The notes: generated by a model not told the origin, from the letters alone. Numbered from the stretch's first letter, positions 36,876 through 49,417 are shown. The stretch is 64,000 nucleotides of DNA from Sphingomonas paeninsulae (GCF_003660165.1 NZ_CP032829.1:1625001-1689000), one strand, 5' to 3'. Translations and numbers: made by a program.

Positions 36876-39137
36876 TTTTGCCGCTGGAACGTGGCTTTCC
36901 TCGGCGAAGTGTTCGACCGACATAAGGACGTTGCACTCAGGATAATAGGCTCCCAGGCACCCCTCCGGGATGCTGTAGGGCATGACGATCAGCCCTTCTC
37001 GAACGCGGGTTATCCCGTCTCCGACGTCGCTTTCCAGCGCAACGATCTGACCTTCGTGCAGTCCGTCGCGTGCAATGTCGGCGCTGTTCATGAATAACAC
37101 ATCGCGCGTTCCCTTCACGCCACGAAAGCGGTCGTGATAGCCATAGATGGTCGTGTTGAACTGATCGTTCGATCGCAGTGTCATCAGACGATAGCGCCCA
37201 TCCGCATCGTCGAAGCCTGTCGCGGAAAGGCCGGTCGGTGTCAGGAACTCCGCCTTGCCGCTCTTGGTAAGCCAGATGCGTTCTGACGCCTTATTGCCTT
37301 TCCAGAAACCGCCCGGCTGGAACATCCGCTTGTTGAAATCGGGAAATACTGCGGGATAGGTTTCCTCGATTGCATCCCGGATCGTCGAATAATCGGCCAC
37401 CCAGCGATCCCAGTCGACCTTTGGATTATGCGGCAGGGTTTGCTTGGCGATCCCGGCGATGATGGCGGGTTCGGACAGAAGGTGCGTACTTGCCGGCCGC
37501 GCTTTGCCTTTCGAGCCGTGGATACAACTGGTCGAATCCTCGACCGAGATCGCCTGTGCTCCCGATGCCTGTATGTCGCTCTCTATGCGGCCAAGACAGG
37601 GCAGAAGGTAGGTCACTGCACCGGGGAATAGGTGATTGCGATTGAGCTTTGTCGCGATCTGCACCGATACGCGCAGATTGAACCAGGCGGCCTCCATCGC
37701 TTCGGTTTCGGGGACAGCTCGCAGGAAGTTGCCGCCCAGCGCGATGAATGCCTTCACCGATCCGTCGATCACGCCGCGACAGCTTTCCACGGTGTCGAGG
37801 CCTTTTTCGCGGGGCGGTGAAAATCCATATTGCTCGGCCAGTTTGTCGACCGGAACGAGTTCGGTCTTTTCCGTGATGCCGACGGTGCGCTGACCCTGAA
37901 CGTTCGAATGGCCGCGTACCGGCGTCGGCCCAGCGCCGGGTTTTCCGATGTTACCGCGCATGAGCAGCAGATTGACGACCATGCGCACATTTTCGACGCC
38001 CTTTACGTGTTGCGTCAGGCCCATGCCATAGATGATCATGACTGCCTTGGACTTGGCATAGATACGCGCGGATACTTCCAGTTCGGCTTTTGAAAGGCCG
38101 GACTCTTGCACGATCGCGTCCCAATCTGCGGCGCGAACGAAGGTGATGAAGTCGTCGAATCCGCTGGTGTGTTGTTCGATGAAGGCGTGGTCCAGCACCA
38201 GATCTTTGCCCTGAGTCTTTGCCTCGTCGTCCCATTCCACAAGGAACTTTGCGATTGCCATCATCGCCGCGATATCACCACCCGCGCGAACCTGATGATA
38301 TTGGGTCGAAATGTTGGTTTCGCGCAGCGTTGCCATTTCAAATGGATTTTGCGGATCGGTAAACCGTTCCAGCCCACGTTCGCGCAATGGATTGAAGGTG
38401 ACGATCTCGATCCCACGTTTGCGTGCCGAACGCAGGTCGTGGAGCATCCGGGGCGCATTGGAGCCGACGTTCTGGCCGAAGAAGAAAATCGCGTCGCACA
38501 ACTCGAAATCCTTGAGCTGCGTCGTGCCCACGGGAACGCCGATGGCCGCTTTCAGACCGACCGACGTGGATTCGTGGCACATGTTCGAGCTGTCGGGCAG
38601 ATTCTGATTGCCGAACATCCGCGCCATCAGGCCGTACATATATGACGCCTCCAGGCTGGCCCGGCCCGATGAGTAAAACACCACCGACGGCGGTGCGATC
38701 TGCTTGAGCTCGGCTCCGATTTCGCGGAAAGCCTCGTCCCAGTCGACGACGACATATTTGTCGGTAGCTGCATCGTAACGTAGCGGGTGGGTCAACCGGC
38801 CATGTTGTTCAAGGTCGTAATCGCGCCACGTCCGCAGTTCCGTCAGCGTGTGTTTTTCGAAAAACTCAGGCTTCGTGCGCAGCGTGGTCAGTTCCCAGGC
38901 GGTCGCCTTTGCCCCCTCTTCGCAGAACTCGACGGGATGATTGTGCGCAGGTTTGGGCCAGGCGCAACTGACGCATTGAAAGCCGTCGGGCTTGTTCTGA
39001 CGGACAAGCTCGCGAAGGGCCTCGGGCGGAATGCGCTCTCGCGGTAATATTTCAGCGAGCGAACGGACAGAACCCCAGCCGCCTGCCGGCCCCCCGAATG
39101 GCGTCAGGTCGGGTTCGTCGCTTTTTTGCTTCGTCAT
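36849..39137 (-). CDS. FdhF/YdeP-family molybdopterin oxidoreductase
   Basis: 762 residues. The N-terminal cysteine cluster (FQCVSCAWPKPAHNHPVEFCEEG) suits an iron-sulfur site of this branch. It is followed by molybdopterin-binding regions (YSSGRASLEASYMYGLMARMFGNQNLPDSSNMCHESTS, CDAIFFFGQNVGSNAPRM, and MLMRGNIGKPGAGPTPVRGHSNVQGQRTVG-like text). The C-terminal cap domain runs from about residue 640. The family includes E. coli YdeP, linked to acid resistance, and its true substrate is not settled. No diaphorase or cytochrome subunit genes are near. It needs bis-MGD (MobA) and sulfuration (FdhD), both encoded in this window. Confidence 0.9.
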   Translation of the reverse strand: MTKQKSDEPDLTPFGGPAGGWGSVRSLAEILPRERIPPEALRELVRQNKPDGFQCVSCAWPKPAHNHPVEFCEEGAKATAWELTTLRTKPEFFEKHTLTELRTWRDYDLEQHGRLTHPLRYDAATDKYVVVDWDEAFREIGAELKQIAPPSVVFYSSGRASLEASYMYGLMARMFGNQNLPDSSNMCHESTSVGLKAAIGVPVGTTQLKDFELCDAIFFFGQNVGSNAPRMLHDLRSARKRGIEIVTFNPLRERGLERFTDPQNPFEMATLRETNISTQYHQVRAGGDIAAMMAIAKFLVEWDDEAKTQGKDLVLDHAFIEQHTSGFDDFITFVRAADWDAIVQESGLSKAELEVSARIYAKSKAVMIIYGMGLTQHVKGVENVRMVVNLLLMRGNIGKPGAGPTPVRGHSNVQGQRTVGITEKTELVPVDKLAEQYGFSPPREKGLDTVESCRGVIDGSVKAFIALGGNFLRAVPETEAMEAAWFNLRVSVQIATKLNRNHLFPGAVTYLLPCLGRIESDIQASGAQAISVEDSTSCIHGSKGKARPASTHLLSEPAIIAGIAKQTLPHNPKVDWDRWVADYSTIRDAIEETYPAVFPDFNKRMFQPGGFWKGNKASERIWLTKSGKAEFLTPTGLSATGFDDADGRYRLMTLRSNDQFNTTIYGYHDRFRGVKGTRDVLFMNSADIARDGLHEGQIVALESDVGDGITRVREGLIVMPYSIPEGCLGAYYPECNVLMSVEHFAEESHVPAAKSVPVRIRV

Positions 39138-39279
39138 CGGTTAGCCCTGAAACGCGCCTTGCTGTCATTGAACTTACGCATGGGTTCGCTGTTCCTCAAG
39201 CATGATCCGTTTGTAACATTGTGGACAAGGGCAGCCATCGATAGGAACCTGTGCAATTGGATTCATGCAGGAGATAAAC

Positions 39280-39822
39280 ATGGCCGACCTGAACACGATA
39301 CCGCTGACGACGATCAAGGGTGAGCCGACCAGCCTCGGTGACTATGCGGGCAAGGTTCTGCTGGTCGTGAACGTGGCGTCGAAATGCGGTTTGACCCCGC
39401 AATATGACGCGCTGGAAAAGCTCCATGAACGTTATAGCGCGCAGGGTTTTTCGGTGCTCGGTTTCCCCGCCAACGACTTCGGCGCGCAGGAACCGGGGAC
39501 GGAAGAGGAGATCGAGTCGTTTTGCTCCACCAGTTACGGCGTCACCTTTCCAATGTTCTCGAAAATCGAGGTGACCGGCTCAAACCGCCACCCGCTTTAT
39601 GACGAACTGATCGCCCAGCAGCCCGAAGCAATCGTGCCAGAGGGCAGCGGGTTCAAGGAAAGGCTGGCGGGCTATGGCATCAAGCCAGCTTCCGACAGCG
39701 ACGTATTCTGGAACTTCGAGAAGTTTCTGGTCAATCGCGATGGTGCCGTGGTCGGTCGTTTCGCCCCGGATACTGCGCCCGATGACAAACTGATCGTTGC
39801 GGCAATCGAAGCCGAGATCTGA
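39280..39822 (+). CDS. Glutathione peroxidase (cysteine type)
   Basis: 180 residues from the ATG at 39280, which follows AGGAGA; an in-frame upstream ATG at 39265 overlaps that ribosome site. The active-site motif is NVASKCGLTPQY with Cys36 in place of selenocysteine. It is followed by GFPANDFGAQEPG (the Gln) and FWNFEKFLV (the Trp), completing the catalytic triad. The enzyme reduces hydrogen peroxide and organic peroxides, often with thioredoxin. It stands alone upstream of the NAD-GDH gene and is probably cytoplasmic. Confidence 0.93.
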   Translation: MADLNTIPLTTIKGEPTSLGDYAGKVLLVVNVASKCGLTPQYDALEKLHERYSAQGFSVLGFPANDFGAQEPGTEEEIESFCSTSYGVTFPMFSKIEVTGSNRHPLYDELIAQQPEAIVPEGSGFKERLAGYGIKPASDSDVFWNFEKFLVNRDGAVVGRFAPDTAPDDKLIVAAIEAEI

Positions 39823-39929
39823 GCGGGAAGGTCGCCAGAATTTCTCGACCTTGAGCTTGTAACATCCCGGGCGCATAATCGTTCGTGTCAGGGACATATT
39901 GGTCCAAGCAAGCAAATCAGGCAGATTTT

Positions 39930-42900
39930 ATGGCGACCGCGCGCGCTCACGATTCTTTGCAACAACCAAGTTCGCATGACAAAAAACTGATCGACACGAT
40001 CGCAAAGACGCTGGTTGCGGGTGCGTTGCCCGGTGAAACCAACGGGTTCGAAAAGGTCGATCGTGTCGCTGCTGCAACGCTGGTGCTGGTGGCGCTTGGC
40101 AAGCGCGCGCGGGGCAAAGTGTCTATGGCGGCGGAGACCGGCAACGACGCGAGCGGTCGACGGCTCATGCGGCTTGCCATCGTTAATGACGACATGCCGT
40201 TTCTAGTGGATTCGATCGCAGCCACCGTGGCGGCGCACGATCTGGATATCTATCGAGTCCTGCACCCACTGATCGCAGTGAAACGCGATGGTGCTGGGTT
40301 CAGCGGTTTTGGCGGGGATGCCCGTGAGTCGCTCGTTTACATGGATGTCGAGCGTGCCGACGCGCGGGGACGGCGTGAACTGCTGTCCTCCATCGAAACT
40401 AACCTCGGCCATGTCCGCGCGGCGGTGCGCGACTGGTCGGCGATGAAGGACGCGCTGGCTCGCGATGTTGCCTTAGTAAACGCCGACGGGGGCAGTCAGG
40501 AAGGCGCAGCACTGCTCGCGTGGATGCTCGACCGCAATTTGACGCTGGTGGGTCACGCCCACTTTGCAGCCAATGGCACCATTTCTGATGGGCTCGGGCT
40601 GGCTCCATTGATCGGAGATGCAGCGCTCGCGCCCGAATCGCGTCAGCTTGCGATCGAATGGCTGAAAACTCACGAGGCGCCCCTGGTTGTAAAATCCAAC
40701 TTCATTTCGACCGTCCATCGCCGCGCGCCGCTCGACCTGATCATCCTACCTGTAAAGGATGCGAACGGGGACGATGGTCTGTCGATCCATATGGGATTGT
40801 GGACAAGCTCGGCACTGACCGCCGCGCCACAGGACATTCCGGTGCTGCGTCAACGACTGGCCGCGCTCGAAACGAAATACGGTTTCGATCCTGCGGGCCA
40901 TGCTGGAAAGGCGCTGACTCATGCCCTGACGGCGCTCCCGCATGACCTGCTCATCGGCATCGGTGCCGAAGCGCTTGAGGACGTTGCACTGACGGCGATG
41001 TCGCTTGCCGATCGGCCACGTACCCGTCTGCTGCTGGCCCGCGATGCGCTCGATCGGCATATGTTCGCTTTCGCGTGGTTGCCGCGCGACGAACTGTCGA
41101 CCGCGCGCCGCGTCGCCATCGGCGAAATGCTCGCCGAGGCGTCCGGGGGCACTATGCTCAACTGGTCCATCGACCTTGGTGACAGTGGCGTGGCGTTGAT
41201 CCGGTACACGTTCGATCGGCGCGGATCGCAGCGTCGTGCCGATGGCGACGCGCTTGACCGCCAACTCGAGAAAATGGTGCGCGGATGGCAGCCTTCGGTG
41301 GAGGCCAGCCTTGGCGAGCGGGGCGACGCGGGGCGCGCAGCGCGGCTTGCCATCCGGTATTCGGGCGCGTTTCCCATCCCCTATCGACTGGGGGCCGGGC
41401 CTGAAGAAGCCGCACTCGACATCGAACGACTGTACGGGTTGGCCGATCCGGCTCAGCGCGGTGTGCGGATTTACCGCAATGCCGACGACGCGGCGGATCG
41501 TCTGCGTTTGAAACTCTATAGCCTAACGCCGGTCATGCTGTCCGATGCCGTTCCTGCGCTCGAGAATTTCGGGTTCCGCGTGGTCGAGGAAGTGTCGACC
41601 GAACTGACCGAACAACTCGGCCATATGCACCGCTTCGTTCTTGATCTGGCGAAGGACAATGCCGCCGATGTGCTGAAGCGTGCCGACGTGGTCGAGGCGG
41701 CAATTGCATCGGTTCTGGAGGGCTCGGCGGAAGACGACCGCTTTAACGAACTGCTGATTGCCGTTGCGCTTTCGCCGAAGTCGGCCGTGCTGTTCCGGGC
41801 GTTGTTCCGGTATCTGCGCCAGACCGGGCTGACGTACGGCCTGTCCACTGTTGCCGATGCGCTGCTGCACGAACCCGAAATCGCGCGCGCAATCGTGGCG
41901 CTGTTCTTTGCGCGGCACGATCCGGCTGGCAGGAAGAAGGCCAAAACTGCGGCAGAGGCTGCCGATCTGGCGATCGAAAGCGGTCTGGTTCAGGTCGCGG
42001 CGATCGACGAAGATCGGATATTGCGGCTGTTTCGTTCGGTCGTCATGGCGACGCTCCGAACCAATTTCTTTGCGCCCGCCGCTGCTGAGGCGATCGCGTT
42101 CAAATTCGACAGCGCAGAAGTGCCGGGCCTTCCTGCGCCAGTGCCGTGGCGTGAAATTTTCGTCTATTCGCCGCGGGTCGAGGGTATTCACCTGCGCGCC
42201 GGACCGGTTGCGCGAGGTGGCCTGCGCTGGTCCGATCGCCGCGACGATTTCCGCACCGAAATCCTCGGGTTGATGAAGGCGCAACGCGTCAAGAATGCCG
42301 TCATCGTGCCGACGGGTGCAAAGGGCGGCTTCTTTCCGAAAGCGTTGCCCGACGCCGCGACCAATCGCGACGCATGGCTGGCGGAAGGGACCGAAACCTA
42401 TCGTATCTTCATCCGCACATTGCTTTCGATCACCGACAATATCATCGACAACAAGATCGTTCACCCCGACTCCGTAGTGATCCTCGACGGCGACGACCCC
42501 TATTTCGTCGTTGCCGCGGATAAGGGAACGGCGAGCTTTTCTGACGTTGCCAATGCCATCGCGCTCGAGCGCAATTTCTGGCTGGGCGATGCGTTCGCCT
42601 CGGGTGGCTCGGTCGGTTACGATCACAAGGCGATGGCGATCACAGCAAGAGGCGCTTGGATTTCGGTGCAGCGTCACTTCGCTGAACTGGGCGTCGATGT
42701 GCAAACCCAGCCTGTACGGGTCGTTGGCTGCGGTGATATGTCGGGCGACGTTTTTGGCAACGGAATGCTGTTGTCCAAATCGTTGAAGATCGTCGCGGCA
42801 TTCGATCACCGCCACATCTTCCTCGACCCGGACCCCGATCCTGCGGTCAGTTGGGAAGAGCGCGCGAGAATGTTTGCGCTGCCGCGATCTTCATGGGCGG

Positions 42901-44587
42901 ATTATAACCCGAAACTGATCTCCAACGGTGGCGGCGTGTTTTCGCGGTCGCTCAAATCGATCAAAATCGGTCCCCAGATGCAGGAGGTTCTGGGCATAAC
43001 CAGTGCTTCTCTGGACCCGTCTGCACTGATCGTTGCCATCCTGAAAAGCCCAGCCGATCTTATCTGGTTCGGGGGCATCGGCACTTATCTGAAGGCGGCC
43101 AGCGAGCCGAACAATACCGTCGGCGATCCTGCAAATGATGCTAATCGCATAAACGCCGAAGATGTCCGCGCGCGTGTTGTTGGGGAGGGCGCAAATCTGG
43201 GTGTGACTCAGGCGGCGCGCATTGTGTTTTCGCTGAAAGGTGGTCGGATCAACACCGACTTTATCGACAATTCGGCTGGCGTCGATTGTTCGGATCATGA
43301 GGTCAACATCAAGATCGCGCTGAACGCAGAAGTCGCCGGTGGCGTTCTGACCATGCCCAAACGCAACGCCCTGTTGGTCAAAATGACCGATCAGGTTGCC
43401 GAACTGGTACTTGAAGATAACCGGCTGCAAACGCTGGCGCTTTCGATCGCCGAACGCGGAGGTGCGCCCGCAATTCCGTCGCTCGTTCGCCTGATAGAGA
43501 CCTTCGAATCCTCGGGTCGCCTTGACCGTGCGGTCGAGGGACTGCCGGTGAACGAGATACTCAATCGCCGCGCACAGGAGGGTGCCGGGTTTACCCGACC
43601 GGAACTCGCCGTGCTGTTGGCAACCGCCAAACTCGCTTTGCAAGATGCGATCGAGAACAGCGAAGTTGCTCTGGACCCGGCAATGGCTCCCGAACTGCTC
43701 ACGGCGTTCCCCGTCCAGATGCGGAAAAATGCCCATGCCGATGCGATCGCGCATCATCGGCTTCGTGGAGAGATCGTAGCGACCAAGATCGCCAACCGGC
43801 TTATCAACCGTCTTGGCCTGACTCACCCGTTCGAACTGGCGGAAGAGGAAGGCGCGGCGCTTGGCGATATTGCCGCTGCATTCGTGGTCGTCGAACAGCT
43901 TTATAACCTCGGTGACTTGTGGGCCTCGATCGATGCGGCTGACACCAGCGAGAGCGCGCGGCTGATGCTGTTCGAACAAGTTGCGGTAGAGGTTCGGGCG
44001 CAGATGGCCGACCTGTTACGCAATGCCATCTCGGGGCGTTCGGTCGGTGAGGCCGTAAAGGCTCTGGCACCAAGCATCGCTCTACTCGACCAGGGCACGG
44101 GCGACCTGATCCGCGATGAGCTGCGCACACAGTCGCGTGATTTTGAACGGCGATTGACCGAGGCTGGCGCTCCGAAAAAGCTGGTCGATCGAGTCGTGCA
44201 TTTGGCCGAACTGGACGGTGCGATCGGCCTTGCGTCTCTGGCGGGCAGGGCTGGCGTAGAGACGGTCGCATTGACGCAGGCGTTCACGCAATTGGGGGCG
44301 GCGCTCGGTCTCGACTGGGCGCAGGGAACTGCGATGCGGCTACAGCCGATCGACCCGTGGGAACGGCTGCTGATCGCCAGCCTTGCACGCGATTTCCAGC
44401 AGATGCGGCTTGAATTCCTCGCGCGCGAAGCCGGCAGCCCGGAAAAGCATGTCACCGACTGGCTGACAACACACGCCAATCGTGTGGCGCAATTCCGTCA
44501 TTTGATCGACCGTGCCCGCATTGTCGCTTTACCATCGGCAGCGATGCTGGCGCAGATTGCCGGGCAGGCGCGGGTGCTGCTCGGGCG

Positions 44588-44591
<4 letters not shown>
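39930..44591 (+). CDS. gdhB: NAD-specific glutamate dehydrogenase, large type
   Basis: 1,553 residues from the ATG at 39930, matching the roughly 1,600-residue L_180 class. The N-terminal half holds ACT-like regulatory regions ([21 protein letters not shown]). The catalytic part begins near residue 720: [48 protein letters not shown], then the nucleotide-binding region with [19 protein letters not shown]. It makes 2-oxoglutarate and ammonium from glutamate, so it is degradative. The symbol is used in other bacteria for this class and should be taken as tentative. It is convergent with gcdH; the ends overlap by four bases. Confidence 0.93.
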
Positions 44592-45763
<1,172 letters not shown>

Positions 45764-45795
45764 TTCAGTTGTTTAGCAATGTCCGCAGCCGGGCG

Positions 45796-47070
45796 CTACA
45801 TCGAGGCGAGCAACCCCTTTATAGGTACGAAAGCGAACGCGACCGACGAATCCGCTACGCCATATGGCATAAACAAGTCCGCTCCGGCCCGGATCGCGCC
45901 GCAGGTGTAAACGACGTTCGGGACATAACCTTCCCGATCCTCGTCATTGGCTGACAGAACTGGCTGGACTGTGCGACCCAGAACCTTCGACGGATCATCC
46001 TTGTCGAGCAGGACCGCGCCGATCGAATATTTGCGCATGGCTCCGACGCCGTGGGTGAGCAGCAGCCAGCCCTCGTCAATTTCGATCGGAGGACCACAAT
46101 TGCCAATCTGTACCAGTTCCCACGGATAGCGTGGCTGAAGCAGCATTTCGCCATCGTCCCAATGGTTGAGCGAGTCTGATTTCAGCAAGAACAGGTTTTG
46201 CCCGTCCTGACGACCGATCATCATATACTGGCCGTCCACTTTACGTGGAAAGAGCGCCATGCCCTTGTTCCGGGCGGCAGAGCCTTCGATGGGGACGAGA
46301 TCGAAATGATGAAAGTCTTTCGTCCGCATCATTTCAGACTGGATCTGCGTGCCGGAGTAGGCCGTGTAAGTGCCGATCCACTCTGTGGTGCCGTCGTCGT
46401 GCGAAAAATGTGTGATGCGGAGGTCTTCGAGACCGTTGCGTTGTGCAGCGGTGATCGGAAAAAGCACGGTTCCCGAAAGCGAGCTGTCGGGATGGCGATG
46501 AATAGTCACGGAGCCATTTTCACGATCTGCCCCGACCTGAACGGAGTTCGCGGCGGTTGCGAACGGAGGCTCGGGCATCAGCATGATTTCACGGCCGGCG
46601 ATAATCCCCTCGCGAAAGGCGATCGACGAGATATGACCTTCGCCGACAGCACGCAGCGACATCAGGATGCGAACCGATCCCGCGGCCAGTCCAGACTGAT
46701 CGGGGTGGCGCGTCACGCTGGGGTTCATCAGCGCGGCGGCGGCATAGCTATATTCGTGACAAAAATATGCGCCGATGAGAATCTTCTTCTCTTCGCGAAT
46801 ACGCCGACCGTCGAGGCCGAGCTGAGCCTCGACCTCGTCATAGCGCTGAAGGAACACTTTACGTGTCTGCCAGTGCCGTGCTTCGAAATCGCGGAAAACC
46901 AGGGCCAGCTCCGTCCGAGCGGTGCGCATGTCCATCGCCTTGACCTCATCGACAAGGCGCTGTGCGCGGCTAGACGGCTCTTGGCTGCTCCAGGCGAGGT
47001 GGAATGGGCGGACCACGACGCGCGATGGGTCGGCGTGGAGTTTGAGCGGAGATTGGTGGAGCGATAACAT
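45796..47070 (-). CDS. GH130-family glycoside phosphorylase/hydrolase
   Basis: 424 residues from the ATG at 47070; a TTG one codon earlier is possible. Its first 101 bases overlap the 3' end of the upstream glycosyltransferase gene in another frame, and the conserved N-terminal strand DPSRVVVRPF makes this overlap credible. GH130 features include ALMNPSVTRHPDQSGL, the signature SLRAVGEGHISSIAFREG, and a five-bladed propeller pattern (EWIGTYTAY, RNKGMALFPRKVDGQYMMIGRQDG, LVQIGNCGPPIE). Known members act on beta-mannosides, mostly by phosphorolysis. Coupling to a glycosyltransferase suggests a shared mannose-containing glycan. Confidence 0.85.
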   Translation of the reverse strand: MLSLHQSPLKLHADPSRVVVRPFHLAWSSQEPSSRAQRLVDEVKAMDMRTARTELALVFRDFEARHWQTRKVFLQRYDEVEAQLGLDGRRIREEKKILIGAYFCHEYSYAAAALMNPSVTRHPDQSGLAAGSVRILMSLRAVGEGHISSIAFREGIIAGREIMLMPEPPFATAANSVQVGADRENGSVTIHRHPDSSLSGTVLFPITAAQRNGLEDLRITHFSHDDGTTEWIGTYTAYSGTQIQSEMMRTKDFHHFDLVPIEGSAARNKGMALFPRKVDGQYMMIGRQDGQNLFLLKSDSLNHWDDGEMLLQPRYPWELVQIGNCGPPIEIDEGWLLLTHGVGAMRKYSIGAVLLDKDDPSKVLGRTVQPVLSANDEDREGYVPNVVYTCGAIRAGADLFMPYGVADSSVAFAFVPIKGLLASM

Positions 47071-49417
47071 CAAGCGTCTGATGCCTCATAAAGGAGAACT
47101 CGCCTAGAGTTCGTGTCTCGCTTTCGAAACTTTCTGCGAGCAATTGATTGATCGCATAAGTCGCTATGTGAAACGACAGAACCGACTCCGCCCCCTGATT
47201 GCGGTTGATACCCGTTGGCATAAGCCCATCGCAGCACTCACCTGTCACCGCGTCGGCGATAGCGAGGCCGAGATCGTTTTCCCCAAGGAACCAGCGATAT
47301 GCTTTCGTCGCGATGGTCTTCCAATGGTCGTCATGCGTCGCCGCGAACGCAGCCTCGCAGGCATCGACCATCGCCCATGCTTCGAGAGGTTGCTGATCAT
47401 AGCGTAAAGGTGGTGCGAAGGGGCGGCCAAAACTATCCGAACCAACGGCGCGAAAGTGTCCCTCGGTTGCCGACTGCCGGTCGGAAATCCACGTCAGTGT
47501 CTCCAGTCCCCGGACCACGAAATCGTTGCGGTCGAGCGCCAGTCCCGCGCGCAACAGCGCTTCGGGGAGGCGGGCATTGTCATAGGCAAGCACGGTTTCG
47601 AACCAGCACCAATCCTCGCGCCGCGATCCTTCGAGCTGCGAGATCAGATCATCGCCGAATTCGGTCAGTAGTCTCGTCAGCTTTTGGTCACCCGACCGAA
47701 TCGTAAGCATGGCCGATGCTGCCAGCATCATGAAAGCGCGGGTGCGAAGCGAAGTCTGTTCGGCTGTTGCAGCTAACGTAGTGTCGAATAGCGTACGCGC
47801 CCACTGGCGAATGGCAGGATCAGAAGCCTCTGTCGCTGCGATCGCCAGTGACCAAACCGTGCGGGCGCGGCTGTCGCATGATCCGGTATCCTCCAGCCAA
47901 GTGCGGTTGAAGCCCATGAAGTTGCGAAACGCCTGCGTGTCGGGATTCCATGCGTGCTGGACAAACGCCGCGTAAATCTGAGTCCATTTGGCGCGATCTG
48001 CCGATGGAAAACCCTTGTTCCGGCACATAAGGATCAGGGCGCGGGCGTTGTCATCGACGCAATAGCCATGCGCGCGGTCAGGAATTGAAAAGACGCTGTG
48101 TTGCAACATGCCAGTCGAATCGCTGAGTCGTTCGATTGCAGTCATCGGCAGGCGGGCCGGAATGGGGCGAGACTTGGCCCCTTGCGGGCGGAGAGCCTGA
48201 ACCACAGGAGCCTTGTTGAATTCTGCCAGCGCGGCCTCGGCAAAGCGCGGCCAGATCATCGTGCGACCGAGCAAATAGGTGCGTTCACGCAAGGATTCGA
48301 GGGCGTCGCGATCGGACAACAGTCCGATGATGGCGTCGGCAAATCCGGCACTGTCCCCAAAGCCGACGATACGACCATGATCGTTCGCCAGCAGTTCGCG
48401 TGCATGAACATAAGGAGTCGAAACGACCGGCTTTCCGAGACCAACCGCATAGGCAAGCGTCCCCGAAGTGATCTGCGCAGGGTTCAGATAAGGCGTCGCA
48501 TAAATGTCGGCAGCCTCGAGATAGTCGAGCACCTCGCTCGTTTCGACGAACGAATCGACCCAGCGAATATTCTCGCCCACGCCCAGAGCGTCGGCTTGAG
48601 CCTTCAACTGATCGCGATAGCTTTCGCCCTCATGCGCAACGGTGTGCGGATGAGTCGCGCCCAAAACTACGTACAGTGTCTTTGGAAAGCGGGTGACGAT
48701 GGCGGGCATGGCCTCGATCATCGTTTCGATGCCCTTGCCTTTCGACAAGAGACCAAAGGTCAGGATCACTTCGTAACCCGTGAGGCCAAGGCGCTCCTTC
48801 ATAGGTTCGGTAGGACCAAACGGACGATCGGGGATACCGTGCGGGATGACCGATACCGTCTCAGGATCGGCACCATAAGTGTCAATCAGGATACGACGGC
48901 CTTCTTCGGCCATCACGATCAGGGATTGGCAACGTTCAATCAGCGCATCCATCACGCGGCGCTGATCGACGTCGGGTTCGCTCAATATCGTGTGAAGTGT
49001 TGCCGCAACCGGGCACGTCATCCGTTCCAGCAGCGGCAAAAGATAATCTCCCGCCGATCCGCCGAATATCCCGAACTCGTGCTGTATCCACAATAGATCC
49101 GGGGCGCTCGCTTCAATCTCTCGTGCCGCGGCGCGATAGGATTCAGGATCATCTGCGTCGATCGAACCGACCACCGCATCCGGATAATCGTAACGATTGG
49201 TGCCGTCGTTCATTGCCCAGACGTCGACTGCCATGTCGGGAAACCGTGATTCAAGAGCGCGATAAATGTCGGTCGTGAACGTCGCTATACCGCATCTGCG
49301 CGGCAAGAAGTTTCCCAACAGCGCAATTCGTTTGACCGCCGTTGGGGCAGCGTCAGATAGCGCTACGAACTTGTCTGAAAGAGACATATCACTCTGCCCC
49401 TGAAACGAAAAATCCAT
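46970..49417 (-). CDS. GT4 glycosyltransferase with C-terminal helical (alpha/alpha barrel-like) domain
   Basis: 815 residues from the ATG at 49417; an in-frame ATG at 49387 (MSLSDKF) is an alternative. Residues of about 30-400 form a GT-B transferase: LGNFLPRRCGIATFTTDIYRAL, WIQHEFGIFGG, VIPHGIPDRPFG, TFGLLSKGKGIETMIEAMP, and YLNPAQITSGTLAYAVGLGKPVVST (the GT4 donor-sugar site). The remainder is a helical domain (YCVDDNARALILMCRN, NFMGFNRTWLEDTGSCDSRARTVWSLA, RREDWCWFETVLAYDNARLPEALL) resembling (alpha/alpha)6 glycosidase folds. It is followed, with a 101-base overlap, by the GH130 gene. The donor and the product are unknown. Confidence 0.85.
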   Translation of the reverse strand: MDFSFQGQSDMSLSDKFVALSDAAPTAVKRIALLGNFLPRRCGIATFTTDIYRALESRFPDMAVDVWAMNDGTNRYDYPDAVVGSIDADDPESYRAAAREIEASAPDLLWIQHEFGIFGGSAGDYLLPLLERMTCPVAATLHTILSEPDVDQRRVMDALIERCQSLIVMAEEGRRILIDTYGADPETVSVIPHGIPDRPFGPTEPMKERLGLTGYEVILTFGLLSKGKGIETMIEAMPAIVTRFPKTLYVVLGATHPHTVAHEGESYRDQLKAQADALGVGENIRWVDSFVETSEVLDYLEAADIYATPYLNPAQITSGTLAYAVGLGKPVVSTPYVHARELLANDHGRIVGFGDSAGFADAIIGLLSDRDALESLRERTYLLGRTMIWPRFAEAALAEFNKAPVVQALRPQGAKSRPIPARLPMTAIERLSDSTGMLQHSVFSIPDRAHGYCVDDNARALILMCRNKGFPSADRAKWTQIYAAFVQHAWNPDTQAFRNFMGFNRTWLEDTGSCDSRARTVWSLAIAATEASDPAIRQWARTLFDTTLAATAEQTSLRTRAFMMLAASAMLTIRSGDQKLTRLLTEFGDDLISQLEGSRREDWCWFETVLAYDNARLPEALLRAGLALDRNDFVVRGLETLTWISDRQSATEGHFRAVGSDSFGRPFAPPLRYDQQPLEAWAMVDACEAAFAATHDDHWKTIATKAYRWFLGENDLGLAIADAVTGECCDGLMPTGINRNQGAESVLSFHIATYAINQLLAESFESETRTLGEFSFMRHQTLDVIAPPISAQTPRRPIARRGPPIPPRLEQPRAV

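Noticed and set aside
41523-42815. 430-codon minus-strand ORF opposite NAD-GDH
   Set aside because: Antisense shadow of a conserved catalytic domain, with no motif of its own.
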